A stretch of 64,000 nucleotides of DNA from Silene conica (GCA_029255685.2 CM055314.2:69700815-69764814), one strand, 5' to 3'; positions 49,489 through 61,200 are shown, numbered from the stretch's first letter. Notes: a model not told the origin generated them from the sequence alone. Numbers and translations are program-made.

Positions 49489-52463
49489 TGTAACACTCCG
49501 ATATTTTCCGTATTGAAAATTTAAAGATTTAATTGAATTTCAAGAATAATTTATATTTTAATTAAATTTCGTAAATATATATTTGTAATAAGAATATTTC
49601 GTTTTAAAGCTTTTTAGTTTCAATTTATGTTTCGAGTTTTATAAATCTAAGTTTCGGTTTTATTTTCGAGAAATGACATGTATAGCGGATAATTTCATGA
49701 AATGTGGTTTACTTGCATATTTTTGTCCCATCTTGAGTAATAACAGACTTGAGAGGTTGTTTCCGTCTTAATTAGTCAAATCCGAGTCCATCCCGACTCA
49801 TTAAATGAATTCCGAGTCATTTCCGACTCAAAAACCCTTATAACCCCGATGTTGTGTTTTATTTCACACAACCGATTCATTTCTTCATCCTCCTCAAAAA
49901 TCAGAAAAACCCCTTCACCATTGTTGGTGTTTCTCTATGAGCACAAAATCGACTCTAGCATGTTCGTTTCTAGCTCAAATTCCGAGTTCTTGGTAGGTAT
50001 GTTCTCCTCTTCTTCTTCTCCTTCTTTTCATGTCTTTAAAAGTTAGTATTGTTGTGCTTTCGGAAAAACCCCTTTTTCTAGGGTTTGTGTATGATCCGTT
50101 TTTCCTTTTGTTCTTGAGCGAGAATGGATGTATGGACTTCAATGAAGGATTCTTTGAAGATTTGAAGAGCTTTAAAGGTAACTTTGAGAGGTTACTCGAC
50201 TTTAAGTCAAAAATCGTTGTGTATTGTTGTTGTTGGTTGATTTCTGGAATTTGAGGATGGTGTTGGTTAATTGTTGCTTAATTTTCTGAAAGCTTTGGTG
50301 TATTGAGTTGCTTGGTTATCTTTTAATCGATTGAAATGAATTTCATGTTGTTTGGTAGTAATGAATGAAGATTTTGGTGGTGGTTAATGGGTTAGTTAGT
50401 ATCCGTCACATGCTTAATTCGTTTTACCAATATTATTATTTTCGATTGATTCTAATTCATGTTTGAGTTGACGATTGTTGGTTGTTATCGTTCGTTCAAG
50501 TTTATATGTTAATGTATATATGTGAATGGTTGGGATTACGTGTTGTATACGTCGCGTATTACCGCCTTGCATTGTCGAATAAGGAACCAAGAAGCAAGCA
50601 CGCAACCTGAGCACGGCTGGGCAGCAGCCCGTGGGAACCGCAGGCTGCGGCCACCCACGCAGGCCTGCGGCCTGGCCATGCGCAGGCTGCGGTATTTAGC
50701 GCAGGCTGCGGTTTAGTCTGACAGCAGCATCTTCGAAAGGCCATATCTCTCTCGTTTCTTATCCAAATGAGGCGTGTGACCTATCGTTGGAAAGCTAAGA
50801 TCACAAGCTTTCACCTCCACTTGGCCTTGCATCAATAGGAGCTCTATAACTCGAGATATAGTCGTTTGAAGTTGACCCTTGTGAAACCGAGTTTTCAATT
50901 CTTCATTTTGGCTCTTGGTTGTGTATGCCAAGGCTTCAATTCTTCCTTTTTGCTTGCTTCTCTTTACTTTGCACTTATTCCCTTGGTTAAGCTTTGCCTC
51001 TCCTTCTCCTCCTTGATATATGAAATGTAAACTTGTGCATGAGACTCGTCACATGAATTCTCTTTATTGTATTACTCATGTGGGTAAAATGTTTGGATAC
51101 TTCCGTTGTTGTTGCATGGTTGAATGCTTAAGCCGTTTTAGTAGCTAAACTGAGGAGGAAGACCCCCCGGCCGGGCAACCGGAAGGGAAACCGGCTCCCG
51201 CTTCAAGTTAGCTTCTCAAAACCAGCTTAAGTGTTGTCTTGATTGATTTGAAGCTCACATGTATTAAATGAGTTAGTTAACGGTTATGTTAGCTTGAGTG
51301 GTAATGATAACGGTTATGTTGTCTTACTTGTAATTTGATAACGGTTATGTTGTCTTGAGTTGAGTCGAGTAATGGTTATGTTACTTTACTTGTGATTTGA
51401 TAACGGTTATGTTATCTTAAGATTGAGTCGGGTAACGTTTATGTTGCCTTGCTTGTGTCTGGATGACGGTTATGTCATCCTAAGTTTGTGAGTGACGGTT
51501 ATGTCACCTTGTTTGTGAATGGATAGCGGTGGTACGATTTGTGTATCATTGTAATGAACCAATGCCACCCCGGTTATGGGTTTTATCTATGTTCGGGATT
51601 GGTCGGTGTCCGTGGTTATGCGGCCCGGTCCCCGTGTGTCGTTCGGTGTAGGTTATTACATCGAGAGGTCTGGCCAGGTCTTAGGCATATAGTTGTCGGT
51701 TATGCACTATACATAGAGTCGGTGTCGTGGTTATGCGTCCCGATAGCTAGTGTCGTGGTTATGCGACCTAGCGGTCAGTGGTAACGGTTATGTTCCCTGA
51801 CGGCGTTCATTCTATTCTTGTATGTTCTGTGATTGGCCATGCCATCTAGTGTTGGCCTCTGAGTCAATTATTTGCTTGTTGTTTGTGTGAATGAACATGC
51901 CATCAAGTGTTGGCCGCTGAGTCATTCACTTGGGTTGATTATCCGTTTGATATAGTTCACATGATGACCTTGTTTGTAGTTCACATGTTGGTTCATGCTT
52001 GACTATGTTTGTCATATTTGAATATGTCATATTTAAGTATTTATCTTTGTATATGCATGTTCATATGTATATGTTGTGTTGTATTACCATTTACGTATTT
52101 TCTGACAAAAAGTGGCTGGGAGAACCTCGAGTTACTCCCCACTGACTGTGGCGTACATGTTTCATGTATGCAGGTTGGTGCTGTTTGGGGAAGACGTGTG
52201 GCTAGCGAGCATTGTTGATTAGTCGACAATTACCTATATACGTTTAGCTTAGATTTAATTATGTTGTCATCGAGGGATACCTTATCCCTTGTGATCTTTC
52301 TTTTATCTTGTATAAGTTATACTTTTCTTTAGTTTTAATCTTTCACATGTTCTTTTGATATTCCGCGATTAAGCTTATTTATATATGTCGAAAGTTTTTA
52401 AAAATACCGTATTTCCGCTGCAAGTTGCTTGTTTATTTTTATGTAATATCGCGGGGTGTCACA
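49489..52463 (+). repeat. LARD 3' LTR (2975 bp)
   Basis: Same length and content as the 5' LTR, with one substitution noticed. Confidence 0.95.
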
Positions 52464-53947
52464 AAGTGGGTGTGAGAAAACCCAATTATCAGACCAAACT
52501 TAAGGTTGTTACCATTCCCTACCTGCCATCTCAGTCCTTTTCTAAAGAGAGTCCGAAGACTCATAAGCTTACGTCATTGCCAAGAAGAGACTGAGTTGGG
52601 CTTATGGTCAAATAGTGAACAATTTCTCAAGTATTTTTTAGTTATCACTTTAACGCATATACTTTCCTTATCCATAAGGATTTTCCACATAAGTTTCATT
52701 TGAAGGGCTTTATTAGAGGCTTCAGAAGATTTTATTCCCAGTCCACCAATCGATTTTGGTAAGCAAACTTTATGCCAGGCAATCAAATTAAGGGAGCGTT
52801 GTGAAGGATTCTTTTTCCAAAGAAAGTCTCTATTAATCTTATCTAGTCTCTTATGGATTGATGAGGGAAGAAGAAAGTTTTGCATTTGAAAAGTTCCCTT
52901 CAAGGCTAAATTAGCATTGATCAGAACTAGTCTGCCTACCTGTGATAAAGAATTTGCTTTCCATTTCGATAATTGAGTGCAAAAAGATTGAATAAAATTT
53001 TTGAAAGTATTTTTAGTTACTCTGCTATCTATTATAGGACATCCTAAATACTTAACCAAATGAGCTTCCTCGTTCATACGGAAAATACCTTTAAAGTATT
53101 CTCGTTGGGGTCGCTCAATATTTCTAGTGCATTGAAAAGTGGATTTGTCAAAATTAACAAATTGTCCTGAAATTGTGCAAAATTTATCTAAAATAGACTT
53201 AATGTTTCTACAACTTTGGTTAGAGACTTTAGGGAAAATGATCGTATCATCCGCAAAAGTGAGAAAAGGGATTTTCTCAATCCCAGATCCAATTCTAATA
53301 CCAATATCACTAGAATTAAGATCACTATTCTTTTGTAGAGATCTTGCTAAAATCTTCGCGCACGTAATAAATATATACAGCTAAAGTGAGTCTCCTTGTC
53401 TAATACCTCGAGAGGGTCTAAAAACGTCTCCTGGTCTTTCATTTACTAACACTGAGAACGAGACAGTTATTATACCTTCCATAATCCAAGAAGTCCATTT
53501 GATACTAAAACTCATTTGCTTAAATGTTTCTTCAATAAAGTTCTATTCTAGTCGGTCGTATGCTTTCTTCATATCAAGTTTAATTGCAATCCAACCCCTT
53601 TGCCCTTTTTTTACGTTTAAACGAGTTAAAAATCTCGTGGGTAAGAAGAATATTATCTTGAATAAAGCGATTAGGCGTGAAGGCCCCTTGAAACAGATGA
53701 ATTATCTTATGCAAGAGACTACGGAGACGAGTAGCTAAGATTTTCGAAATAATTTTATAGATTGTTGAACAAAGACTAATAGGTCGAAAATGATTTGCGG
53801 TTTGAGGATTATCAAGTTTAGGAATTAATGCTATGAAAGTATGATTTATTTCTTTTAGTAATTTTCCTGAATGGAAAAAGGCTGAAACCACTTTAATTAC
53901 CGAATTTCTACAATATCCCAATATTTTTTAAAAGATTCTATTAGAAA
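52464..53947 (-). pseudogene. LINE (L1-type) ORF2 RT region, split by the LARD
   Basis: On the minus strand the order is RT start (NHTFIALIPKLDNPQT, NHFRPISLCSTIYKIISKIL, QGAFTPNRFIQDNILL), the FADDTI catalytic block (near 53250), then YLGCPIIDSRVTKNTF, GRLVLINANLALKG and LPKSIGGLGIKSSEASNKA. There is a frameshift near 53580 and a stop after NSVSSWQ. The sequence resumes at 43164 beyond the LARD. It is 5'-truncated: no endonuclease domain is seen. Confidence 0.88.
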
Positions 53948-54159
53948 AAAAAGACCGAAAAAATGCTCTCCTAGGCTAGGTTGGAGAGCAAAACAATGTT
54001 CCAAATAAAAAAATCAATTGTATAGGCACCGTGAATGAGTCTAATAAAAACAAAACATCATAATCAGGCAATTTGTTAGACCATTCTCAAGCAAGAAATC
54101 AATTTAATCGGGTCAATTGCATATTATACCTTAATCTCCCCTTATTGACCTTGACCCAC
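53948..54159. other. Short spacer
   Basis: AT-rich; nothing recognised. Confidence 0.4.
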
Positions 54160-54185
54160 TTAGGCCCTGTTCTTTCTGGCTTTTT

Positions 54186-54405
54186 AGAGCTGAACTGAAG
54201 TGAGCTGAACTGAATGAGGCTGAGCTGAACTGAATGAGGCTGAGCTGAACTGAACTGAACTGAGCTGAGCTGAACTGAATCGAGCTGAGTTGAGCTGAAC
54301 TGAACTGAACTGAGCTGAGCTGAACTGAATCGAGCTGAGTTGAGCTGAACTGAACTGAACTGAACTGAATTTAATCGAGCTGAACTGAACTGAGCTGAAT
54401 GAAAC
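54186..54405 (+). repeat. CTGAA/GAGCTGAA pentamer-based array, left
   Basis: Tandem CTGAA units mixed with GAGCTGA and GAATGAGG variants, including a directly repeated ~60-bp block. Confidence 0.9.
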
Positions 54406-54777
54406 AGAAATTAATAGAAATAAACTGAATATAAATGTTTAATTAAAGTGTAATAACTAATAATAATTATATTATTAAAGTAATATAAATTTGCGTTTTT
54501 TCTAAAAATAATTATATTATTAAAGTAACCATATCTTAGCCAAAATGAAATTGCAAAAAAAAAAAAATAGGGCGTGATATTGGTGTCCATAATGACCTCG
54601 ATAATGAAGCACATCAAGACGATACGGAAGTCAATAGCGAAGCAACATAGATGATGTCTTTGTTAATGATATCTATGTTTTCAAGATTATGATTTTCGAT
54701 TGTGTTAACAAATATTATTATTTGAATGTTATCAAATTTTACTTCTCAATTACATTTTTTCCACTCTTTAATGTTTA

Positions 54778-54793
54778 CTACTACTACTACTAC

Positions 54794-54829
<36 letters not shown>

Positions 54830-54971
54830 GATGATGAAGAAATAATAAAAACAACAACAAAAACAACAATAATAATCATAATAATAATTATTAATTAATA
54901 ATAATAAATAGAATAATAATAAATAAATAAAATAATAATAATAATAACAAAAACAATAATAATGCTAAAAA

Positions 54972-55034
<63 letters not shown>

Positions 55035-55038
55035 TAAT
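54778..55038. repeat. (TAA)n-rich microsatellite
   Basis: TAA/AAT repeats with CTA, AAC and AAG interruptions, directly before the first LINE copy. Confidence 0.92.
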
Positions 55039-55039
55039 A

Positions 55040-55370
55040 AACTGGTGTGGTGGATTGTGGAGAAGCCTGATAGGTTATGGGTTCAGTGGATCCAACATGT
55101 GTATATGAAAAATCAGAACTGGAGAGATTACAAGCCACTGCCTGAAACTAGTTGGTACTGGAGAAAGATATGTCAAGTCAAAGATATGGTGAAAGATGGT
55201 TTTGTAGAGAATGAATGGAGTCTAAGTACAGGGAAGTATACAGTTAAGTCCTGTTATGAGTGGTTAAGGGATAGAAAGGAAGTAGTAGACTGGTATAAAG
55301 CAGTATGGGATCCTTTTGCTGTCCCTAAGCACTGTTTTATAGCCTGGCTGATAGTGCAGAAAGCTTTGAA
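55040..55370 (+). pseudogene. LINE zf-RVT fragment, first of a 331-bp direct repeat
   Basis: It reads WVQWIQHVYMKNQNWRDYKP, SWYWRKICQVKDMVKDGF and AVPKHCFIAWLIVQKAL, then is cut off. It is identical to 56252-56582 except C55251 / T56463. After CTTTGAA the LTR fragment begins. Confidence 0.88.
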
Positions 55371-56251
55371 TGTAAAACCCCTCACGAAAGCGGAAATAAT
55401 AAACATACAAAATACTAAAAATGCAGCAGAATTAAAACTTTTTAACATAACTAACATGCGAGGTGAATTAAAACTAAAACTGAAAGTAAAATATAAATAT
55501 ACAATCAGCCTGGGATGGCACATCCCTACAGGCACTCAAAACTGAAATATAAACTAAGTCTAGCTAACGTAAACGTGTAAGTCAACCGATGAATAGGATC
55601 ATCGCTCGCTAGCTCCATGCAACCCTCTGCCAACCACCTGTCATGTACCTACATACATGTAAACATGTACGCCACAATCAGTGGGGAGTGACTAGAGTTC
55701 TCCTAGCCACCTTTTGTAACGACACGTAACACATAAATACAAACAGAATACTCCAGCATATATAAACATGTGAAGTATAAAATCTCATCATCTGAATCTC
55801 ATACTATCATATAATCACTAATGCACGGCTCTCCACCAACTTCGGAAACCATTTGGAAAGAGAGCCGGTTTCCCTACCGGTTGCCCGGTCGGGGGGTCTT
55901 TCAGTCCAAACTATTTACGAAACTGACTAAAGAGTCATCCAATGCCTTGGATGAACAAAACCAAAGTCAAAGTATCATACTCATCAATATCAACATCTAT
56001 ATCTGACACAGTACCAACTCTAGGCAAGCAGATAAAACTCAGCAAGTATAAGGCTCAGCGGTCAACTTAATACATAACCTAAATACCAATCATTCAGCAA
56101 GTATAAAGGTTCAGCGGTCAACTTAAGACATAACCTAAATACCAATCATTCAGCAAGTATAAAGGTTCAGCGGTCAACTTAAGACATAACCTAAATACCA
56201 AATTCACAAGCAAGGACTCAGAGGCCAACTTAAGGCATAGACCTGCTAATC
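55371..56251 (-). mobile_element. LTR fragment related to the LARD LTR family
   Basis: Read on the minus strand, it ends GAGGGGTTTTACA. It contains AAAAGGTGGCTAGGAGAAC with CCCCACTGATTGTGGCGTAC, GACCGGGCAACCGG and TTGGCCTCTGAGTC, all shared words of the LARD LTR but in a different order. Three ~55-bp repeats (56040-56203) form palindromes with arms GTATAAAGGTT / AACCTAAATAC. The 5' end of the LTR is missing. Confidence 0.72.
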
Positions 56252-57078
56252 AACTGGTGTGGTGGATTGTGGAGAAGCCTGATAGGTTATGGGTTCAGTG
56301 GATCCAACATGTGTATATGAAAAATCAGAACTGGAGAGATTACAAGCCACTGCCTGAAACTAGTTGGTACTGGAGAAAGATATGTCAAGTCAAAGATATG
56401 GTGAAAGATGGTTTTGTAGAGAATGAATGGAGTCTAAGTACAGGGAAGTATACAGTTAAGTCTTGTTATGAGTGGTTAAGGGATAGAAAGGAAGTAGTAG
56501 ACTGGTATAAAGCAGTATGGGATCCTTTTGCTGTCCCTAAGCACTGTTTTATAGCCTGGCTGATAGTGCAGAAAGCTTTGAAGCTCAAAGAGAAATTGTT
56601 TATGTATCATGTGAGTGAAGATGATATCTGTTGTACCTGTGGATTGCACTCAGAAACTCATCAACATCTGTTCCTGGAGTGTATGTATGGTCGTCAGATT
56701 CTGAATATGGTAGGAAGCTGGTTGGGAGCAGATATTGGAGAAGTAGACAGTCAGAAACAAATTCTCAGGAAGAGATGGGGCAGGATAAGGAAGCATGTTA
56801 CTAATGTTAGCTTAATGGCATGTTGGTACAATATTTGGATTCAACGAAATGAAGCAAGGCTCAATCAACAACTTCAAAGGCCTGAAATGGTAGTCAAGCA
56901 AATCAAGGATATAATTCGAAGAAGAATATTGGTTCATAAAATTGCTCATATGTTTAATTCTGATAAAATTTGGTTAGACAAAATCAAAGGAAGTTAAATG
57001 GTGATGTTTTGTAAAGCAATATGTTTGTAATTTCTTGAAGTTTAATGAGAAAGCTTACATTTTAGCAAAAAAAAAAAA
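56252..57078 (+). pseudogene. LINE ORF2 3' end with poly-A tail
   Basis: An open frame runs to TAA at 56995-56997. After the repeated part it adds LFMYHVSEDDICCTCGLHSE, HQHLFLECMYGRQIL (CxxC...H...H/C zinc finger) and ACWYNIWIQRNEARLNQQL. A 3' UTR ends in an A13 run (57066-57078). It is a 5'-truncated L1-type insertion. The intact frame and clean poly-A tail suggest youth. No start codon or RT domain is present. Confidence 0.88.
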
Positions 57079-57084
57079 ATGTGG

Positions 57085-57240
57085 GCTGAACTTAATAAAG
57101 TAGAGCTGAACTGAACTGAATTGAATGGAGCTGAGCTGAACTGAACTGAACTGAACTGAACGGAGCTGAGCTGAACTGAACTGAGCTGAACTAAACTGAA
57201 CTGAACTGAATAGAGCTGAGCTGAACTGAAACGAGCTGAA
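57085..57240 (+). repeat. CTGAA/GAGCTGAA array, right
   Basis: Same units and orientation as the left array, ending at the inverted terminal repeat. Confidence 0.9.
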
Positions 57241-57266
57241 AATAAGCCAGAAAGAACAGGGCCTTA

Positions 57267-58029
57267 AATCCTCACAAGCAAAAAGTCACGACCTAGGTCA
57301 ATAAACCAATCAATTTAATTAAGAAATCAAACAAATTCACTCATTCTTTTTTTTTCTTAAATGGTTGGAACCAATTAAAATGTGCCACGTATGAGGTCGA
57401 TTGGTGAGTCAATTTACCTCAAATTGGGTCGATTTGTGACTCAAATCGACTTGAGTCAATTCTAATTGATTCCTTAATCATAATTAACTTGACTCGACCC
57501 CATATCGACCTTCCAATCGACCTTGTTTGGGGTGGTCTTAGATGAGAAAAGACTTACATTTGACGAAAATGGCCTATAAAAAGATCTCAACATCTATAAA
57601 TAATATAAAAAGGTAAGACTAAGCACCACATTTCACCATTTCACTTTTGAGGAATTCTAGCAAGCCACATCTATCATCATTATTTTTTAAAAAAAAAAAA
57701 AATAATGAATTTACAAGCATTAAATGCATACCAAGTTTATAAATAGCATAACATCATTATTTAAAAAAATAAAATAAAAAATCTAATGAATTTACAAACA
57801 CTAAATGCATACCAAGTTTTTAAATAGCATAATAACGAATGAAGTTTAAACTCTTAATTTTTAATAAATTTAACAGCAATTAATAAATTAAAATGCATGC
57901 TAAATTTAAAATTTATGTGTTCATTGTTAAAATAAGTTAATCCCCAAATAAAAAAAACACATTATTGTAAATTGACATCATGCAACTATGTTGTTTTGTT
58001 ATAAAGATTAAATTACATACATCTATCTA
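57267..58029. other. No gene; AT-rich flank
   Basis: Words around TCGATT and CGACC near 57390-57530 form loose inverted pairs that might be an old MITE. A roughly 60-bp segment ending in TAAATGCATACCAAGTTT is repeated at 57720 and 57803. No coding signal. Confidence 0.4.
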
Positions 58030-58648
58030 TCTATACAATATAATTTAAAGGCTAATTATTACAGTAACTTTTTTAGCGTTGCGTACTTACGTGTAAAGAT
58101 AAGCTATTTACAAAGTATATATTTATCTAAAAACTAGAACATTTTAATTATTATTATATTTCACACTCTAAAAATATATTAAAATGTTAAATTATTAGGT
58201 GAAGTTAATAGTTTCTAATACACTTTTGACCTTTCTTTTGTCTATAATAAGTTTTGGAATTTATTCAACGCCTTATCTAAAATATTAAAGTTTTTTTTAA
58301 ATACAAAAGGTACGAAATTTACTCCGTAATCATAAATAAAAAATATATTATATAAATAGTATACTTATACAATATAATTAAAACGCTAAATTAAGTATTT
58401 TTTTATTGTCACGTGCCACGATAAGCTATTTATAAAGTGTGTATCTAAAAATATTATTTATAAAATCCAATTAAAGGGGTAACCTAAGAAGTGTGGCATG
58501 GCAAAATTAAATGTGACATGACGAAAAAAAGTGACATGGATTATCAATTTAAAAAATAAATAAATATAAGTTAAGAAATTAAAAAAATATAAGCTTTAAG
58601 CACAAAAAGAACCCATTGATATCCTCTCATAATTATTGTTATTTATTT

Positions 58649-58790
58649 ACCTTTATTAATTAACCATTATTTTCTTTATTTAATGAAATGACCTTTTAAC
58701 TTTCTTTTCATTTACTATATATACCCAGTTTGTATATTTCATATTTTTTATCTTCGTTCTATTCATAAAATTTTGAGAGAATTAGTTGCA
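58649..58790 (+). repeat. Direct repeat within the Helitron, copy 1
   Basis: AACCATTATTTTCTTTATT through ATTTTGAGAGAATTAG resembles 60360-60487 (AACCATTATTTTCTTTATT through TTTTTGAGAAAATTAG). Confidence 0.7.
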
Positions 58791-58849
58791 AAAAATTTCA
58801 TATGTAACTATTATAACAACCTTAATTTCAACTTTATTCAAAAAACTAG

Positions 58850-59210
58850 CACTAAAGTATACATAGAAAGGTAAATTAGTTATTTCGTTTTTTTATTTTT
58901 ATTATGTTTTGAATTAATTAGAATCTTATTAATTATTATTTTTTGTGTTTGTTTTAATATTGCAGGAGAATAAATTTTCATCTTTAGTTTCAAAAATTGG
59001 TAGGTGAGGACTGAGGTATACCTAGAGAACTAAATTAATTTTTCGCTTCTTATTTTTATTATGTTTTGAATCAGTTAGAATCTTATTAGTTTTTAGGTAA
59101 AGTATACGCAGAGAACTAAGTTAAGTATTCTCTTTTTATTTTTATTGTGTTTTGGATCAATTAGAATCTTATTAGTTATTATTTTTGTGTTTACATTAAT
59201 ATTACAGGGG
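58850..59210 (+). repeat. Three imperfect tandem repeats with splice-like ends
   Basis: Each unit has an AAGTATAC- or GGTATACC-like start, GAACTAA, TTTTTATTATGTTTTGAAT and TTAGAATCTTATTA. Two end in ATATTGCAGG / ATATTACAGG. Confidence 0.65.
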
Positions 59211-60359
59211 ATGACATACTCAGAAATAAATAACAATGCACGAGATTGAGCTATGGATCTTTTTTATAGGATTTTTCTTGATTTGAATGACTCTTTTATT
59301 TTTTTGCCGATTTTTTTCTTTATGCAATGGTGTATTTGAAACATCGAAAGGTAACAAAAATCTTTAATAAGTTATTGACATCCCTTTACTATAAAAGGAA
59401 TAGAAAATAAATGCTTCCTGTTGGTTCTTGATTTTAAAGTTGAATAAATAACCTTTTTTTTTGTAGGTCCCCCATGTTCCATGATCACTCATTTTTTTTT
59501 TTAAATGTTTTGTAACTACTTAAATTATGATTCCAAATTTAATAACACAAATTATGCAACATCATACATTATACATTTGTTATTACTAAATAAATACAAT
59601 ATAAACTTTCAAAAATTACAAATTAAATAATTAAAAATAACAATTGACTATAATAAAAAAAAATCTTCACTGAAAAAGTTAAAACGTTTTCTATGATATT
59701 ACCACTATAATATAAAAAAAAAAAAATTACAGCCTGGATATTACAAAATATTACGGAGTACATTATTTGATCGAACCGGGTTATTTTGGGTTTGAGTTAT
59801 TTTTGAGTCAATTATTATCAAGTTATTTTATGTTATTCAAATCATCTTTTAAAAAAATCTCAAATGTCGAAATCCTTTTAAACATTTTTTTCTCAAATAA
59901 AGAAATTACTCAAAAACAACAATATATTTTTGCACGGATTTAAAAGTCACCCGTGCATTATTTACGCGGGATTAAAACAAGTGTTACATTATTGTCTTTT
60001 ACTCTTTCCTACACGTTGGTCTCTTTTGTAACACTTATATTCTATTTTTATTTTGTCAAACAGGTTAGAAATCAAATTGTTTAGTCAAAGTGTTAAAGTA
60101 CGATGCACATATGTCAATTTTATCATATCATAGTGTTATACATATATATTCATAATAAAAATATGCACAATTAGTAATTAGTTAGAAACTGGTTCTTATT
60201 CTCCAATTTGTTGTTCCAATTTCATTGCTTTCAAGTCTTTAAATCATTTTTTTTGTTTTCCATCAAATATATTATTCTATAACTCACAATGTTTTTTGGA
60301 TAAATGTATAAACAAAAAAAATTGTAATTGGTCTCCTCTCATAATTTAGCTTATTTATT

Positions 60360-60487
60360 TAACCATTATTTTCTTTATTAAAGAAATGACATTTTAACTT
60401 TTCTTTCATCATTATTATATATACTATTTATTTATGTACCATATTTTTTATTTCCCTTTCATTCATAAATTTTTGAGAAAATTAGTA
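60360..60487 (+). repeat. Direct repeat within the Helitron, copy 2
   Basis: Partner of 58649-58790. It may mark an older Helitron nested or joined head to tail. Confidence 0.65.
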
Positions 60488-60866
60488 ATAGAATTTTCAT
60501 ATATATTTTGACGTTAGGAGGTTTTTTAACTACATATGGAGTAGATGTAGTAGAAAATAAATTTAATGCAATTTGTTCATATATGAAAGGACGACTTCTT
60601 TATTGGAGTAGAAATAAATTTCAATGCAATTTTTAGATGGTCACTTCAAAACACCCAAATTATTCACATTTTAGTTTGTCTATCCTCCTGAATTAAAAGT
60701 TGGATTGTATTAACCATTTGTTTTAAAATACCGCTTCCTCAGTCGTGTTCGTTTTAAACAAATGATTGAGAGAGAGGAACTACCCGTATAAGTTATTGAC
60801 AAATTAAACACATAAACACAGTTAAATATTATTGATCCCGTGATTTTCACGGGGTCCAAAACTAGT

Positions 60867-61195
60867 GGTTTTTCTCAAAAACATGCAGTGGAGTCTTTGT
60901 CTTTGAGGGGAAAAAATGCAACAATCTGCGACAGAAACAGCACCCACTTCGAAAACATTTGTTTCAGAGGCACCGACGTCGTAGACGGCACCGGCCGGTG
61001 CCGAGAGAATATCATCAGGAATGTTAGCATAAGTTCTATAGAAATTAATTGCAATTTCCGAAAGGGATTCATAAAATGAGACAAAAGAGAAGCAAGAACC
61101 AAATTTGTTGATTATTTTTCTTTTAAATGAAGGTTTTCTTTTGTTGGGTTTTTTCATTTGAGAGAGTTTTTTTTTATCTCTGCATTCCAGTGAGA
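60867..61195. other. Unique sequence, no gene assigned
   Basis: Less AT-rich than its neighbours, with a GGCACCGGCCGGTGCC palindrome at 60989-61004. It ends in a pyrimidine stretch and CATTCCAG just before the solo LTR, like a splice acceptor. No protein family is recognised on either strand. Confidence 0.35.
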
Positions 61196-61200
61196 GTGGA

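Larger units (their letters stand above)
43165..52463 (+). mobile_element. Complete LARD-type non-coding LTR retrotransposon (9299 bp)
   Basis: Two LTRs of 2975 bp begin TGTAACACTCC and end GGGGTGTCACA. Target duplication AAGTG lies at 43160-43164 and 52464-52468. The PBS TGGTATCAGAGC follows the 5' LTR, and a purine tract precedes the 3' LTR after TTCGAGGACGAAAC, a word common before the 3' LTR of chromovirus-type Gypsy elements. The 3349-bp interior has no gag, protease, RT or integrase frame, so it must move with proteins supplied in trans, as in the large retrotransposon derivatives of grasses. I noticed one LTR difference (A44526 / C50850), implying very recent insertion. Confidence 0.95.
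54163..57263. mobile_element. PIF/Harbinger-like non-autonomous element with nested insertions
   Basis: The target duplication TTA lies at 54160-54162 and 57264-57266. The perfect 20-bp terminal inverted repeat is GGCCCTGTTCTTTCTGGCTT. Subterminal arrays of GAGCTGAACTGAACT words occur near both ends in the same orientation. The interior holds a (TAA)n tract, a LINE 3' end and an LTR fragment. No transposase is present. The 3-bp TTA duplication and GGCCCTGTT ends fit PIF/Harbinger (Tourist-type) elements. It is related to the orphan end at 20569. Confidence 0.82.
58030..60865 (+). mobile_element. Non-autonomous Helitron (2.8 kb)
   Basis: The 5' end TCTATACAATATAATTTAAAGG follows host A at 58029. 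The 3' end has hairpin CCCGTGA / TCACGGG (60837-60853), a spacer and CTAG at 60862-60865, before host T. These are the Helitron hallmarks (5' TC, 3' hairpin plus CTRR, A/T insertion). There is no Rep/helicase frame. The interior is very AT-rich with internal direct repeats. The 5' boundary is less sure than the 3' one, because a TCTA run lies there. Confidence 0.68.

Noticed and set aside
55045-55545. 166-codon frame taken as a host gene
   Set aside because: The first 108 codons are LINE sequence and the rest runs into antisense LTR DNA. It is an accidental fusion without an ATG.
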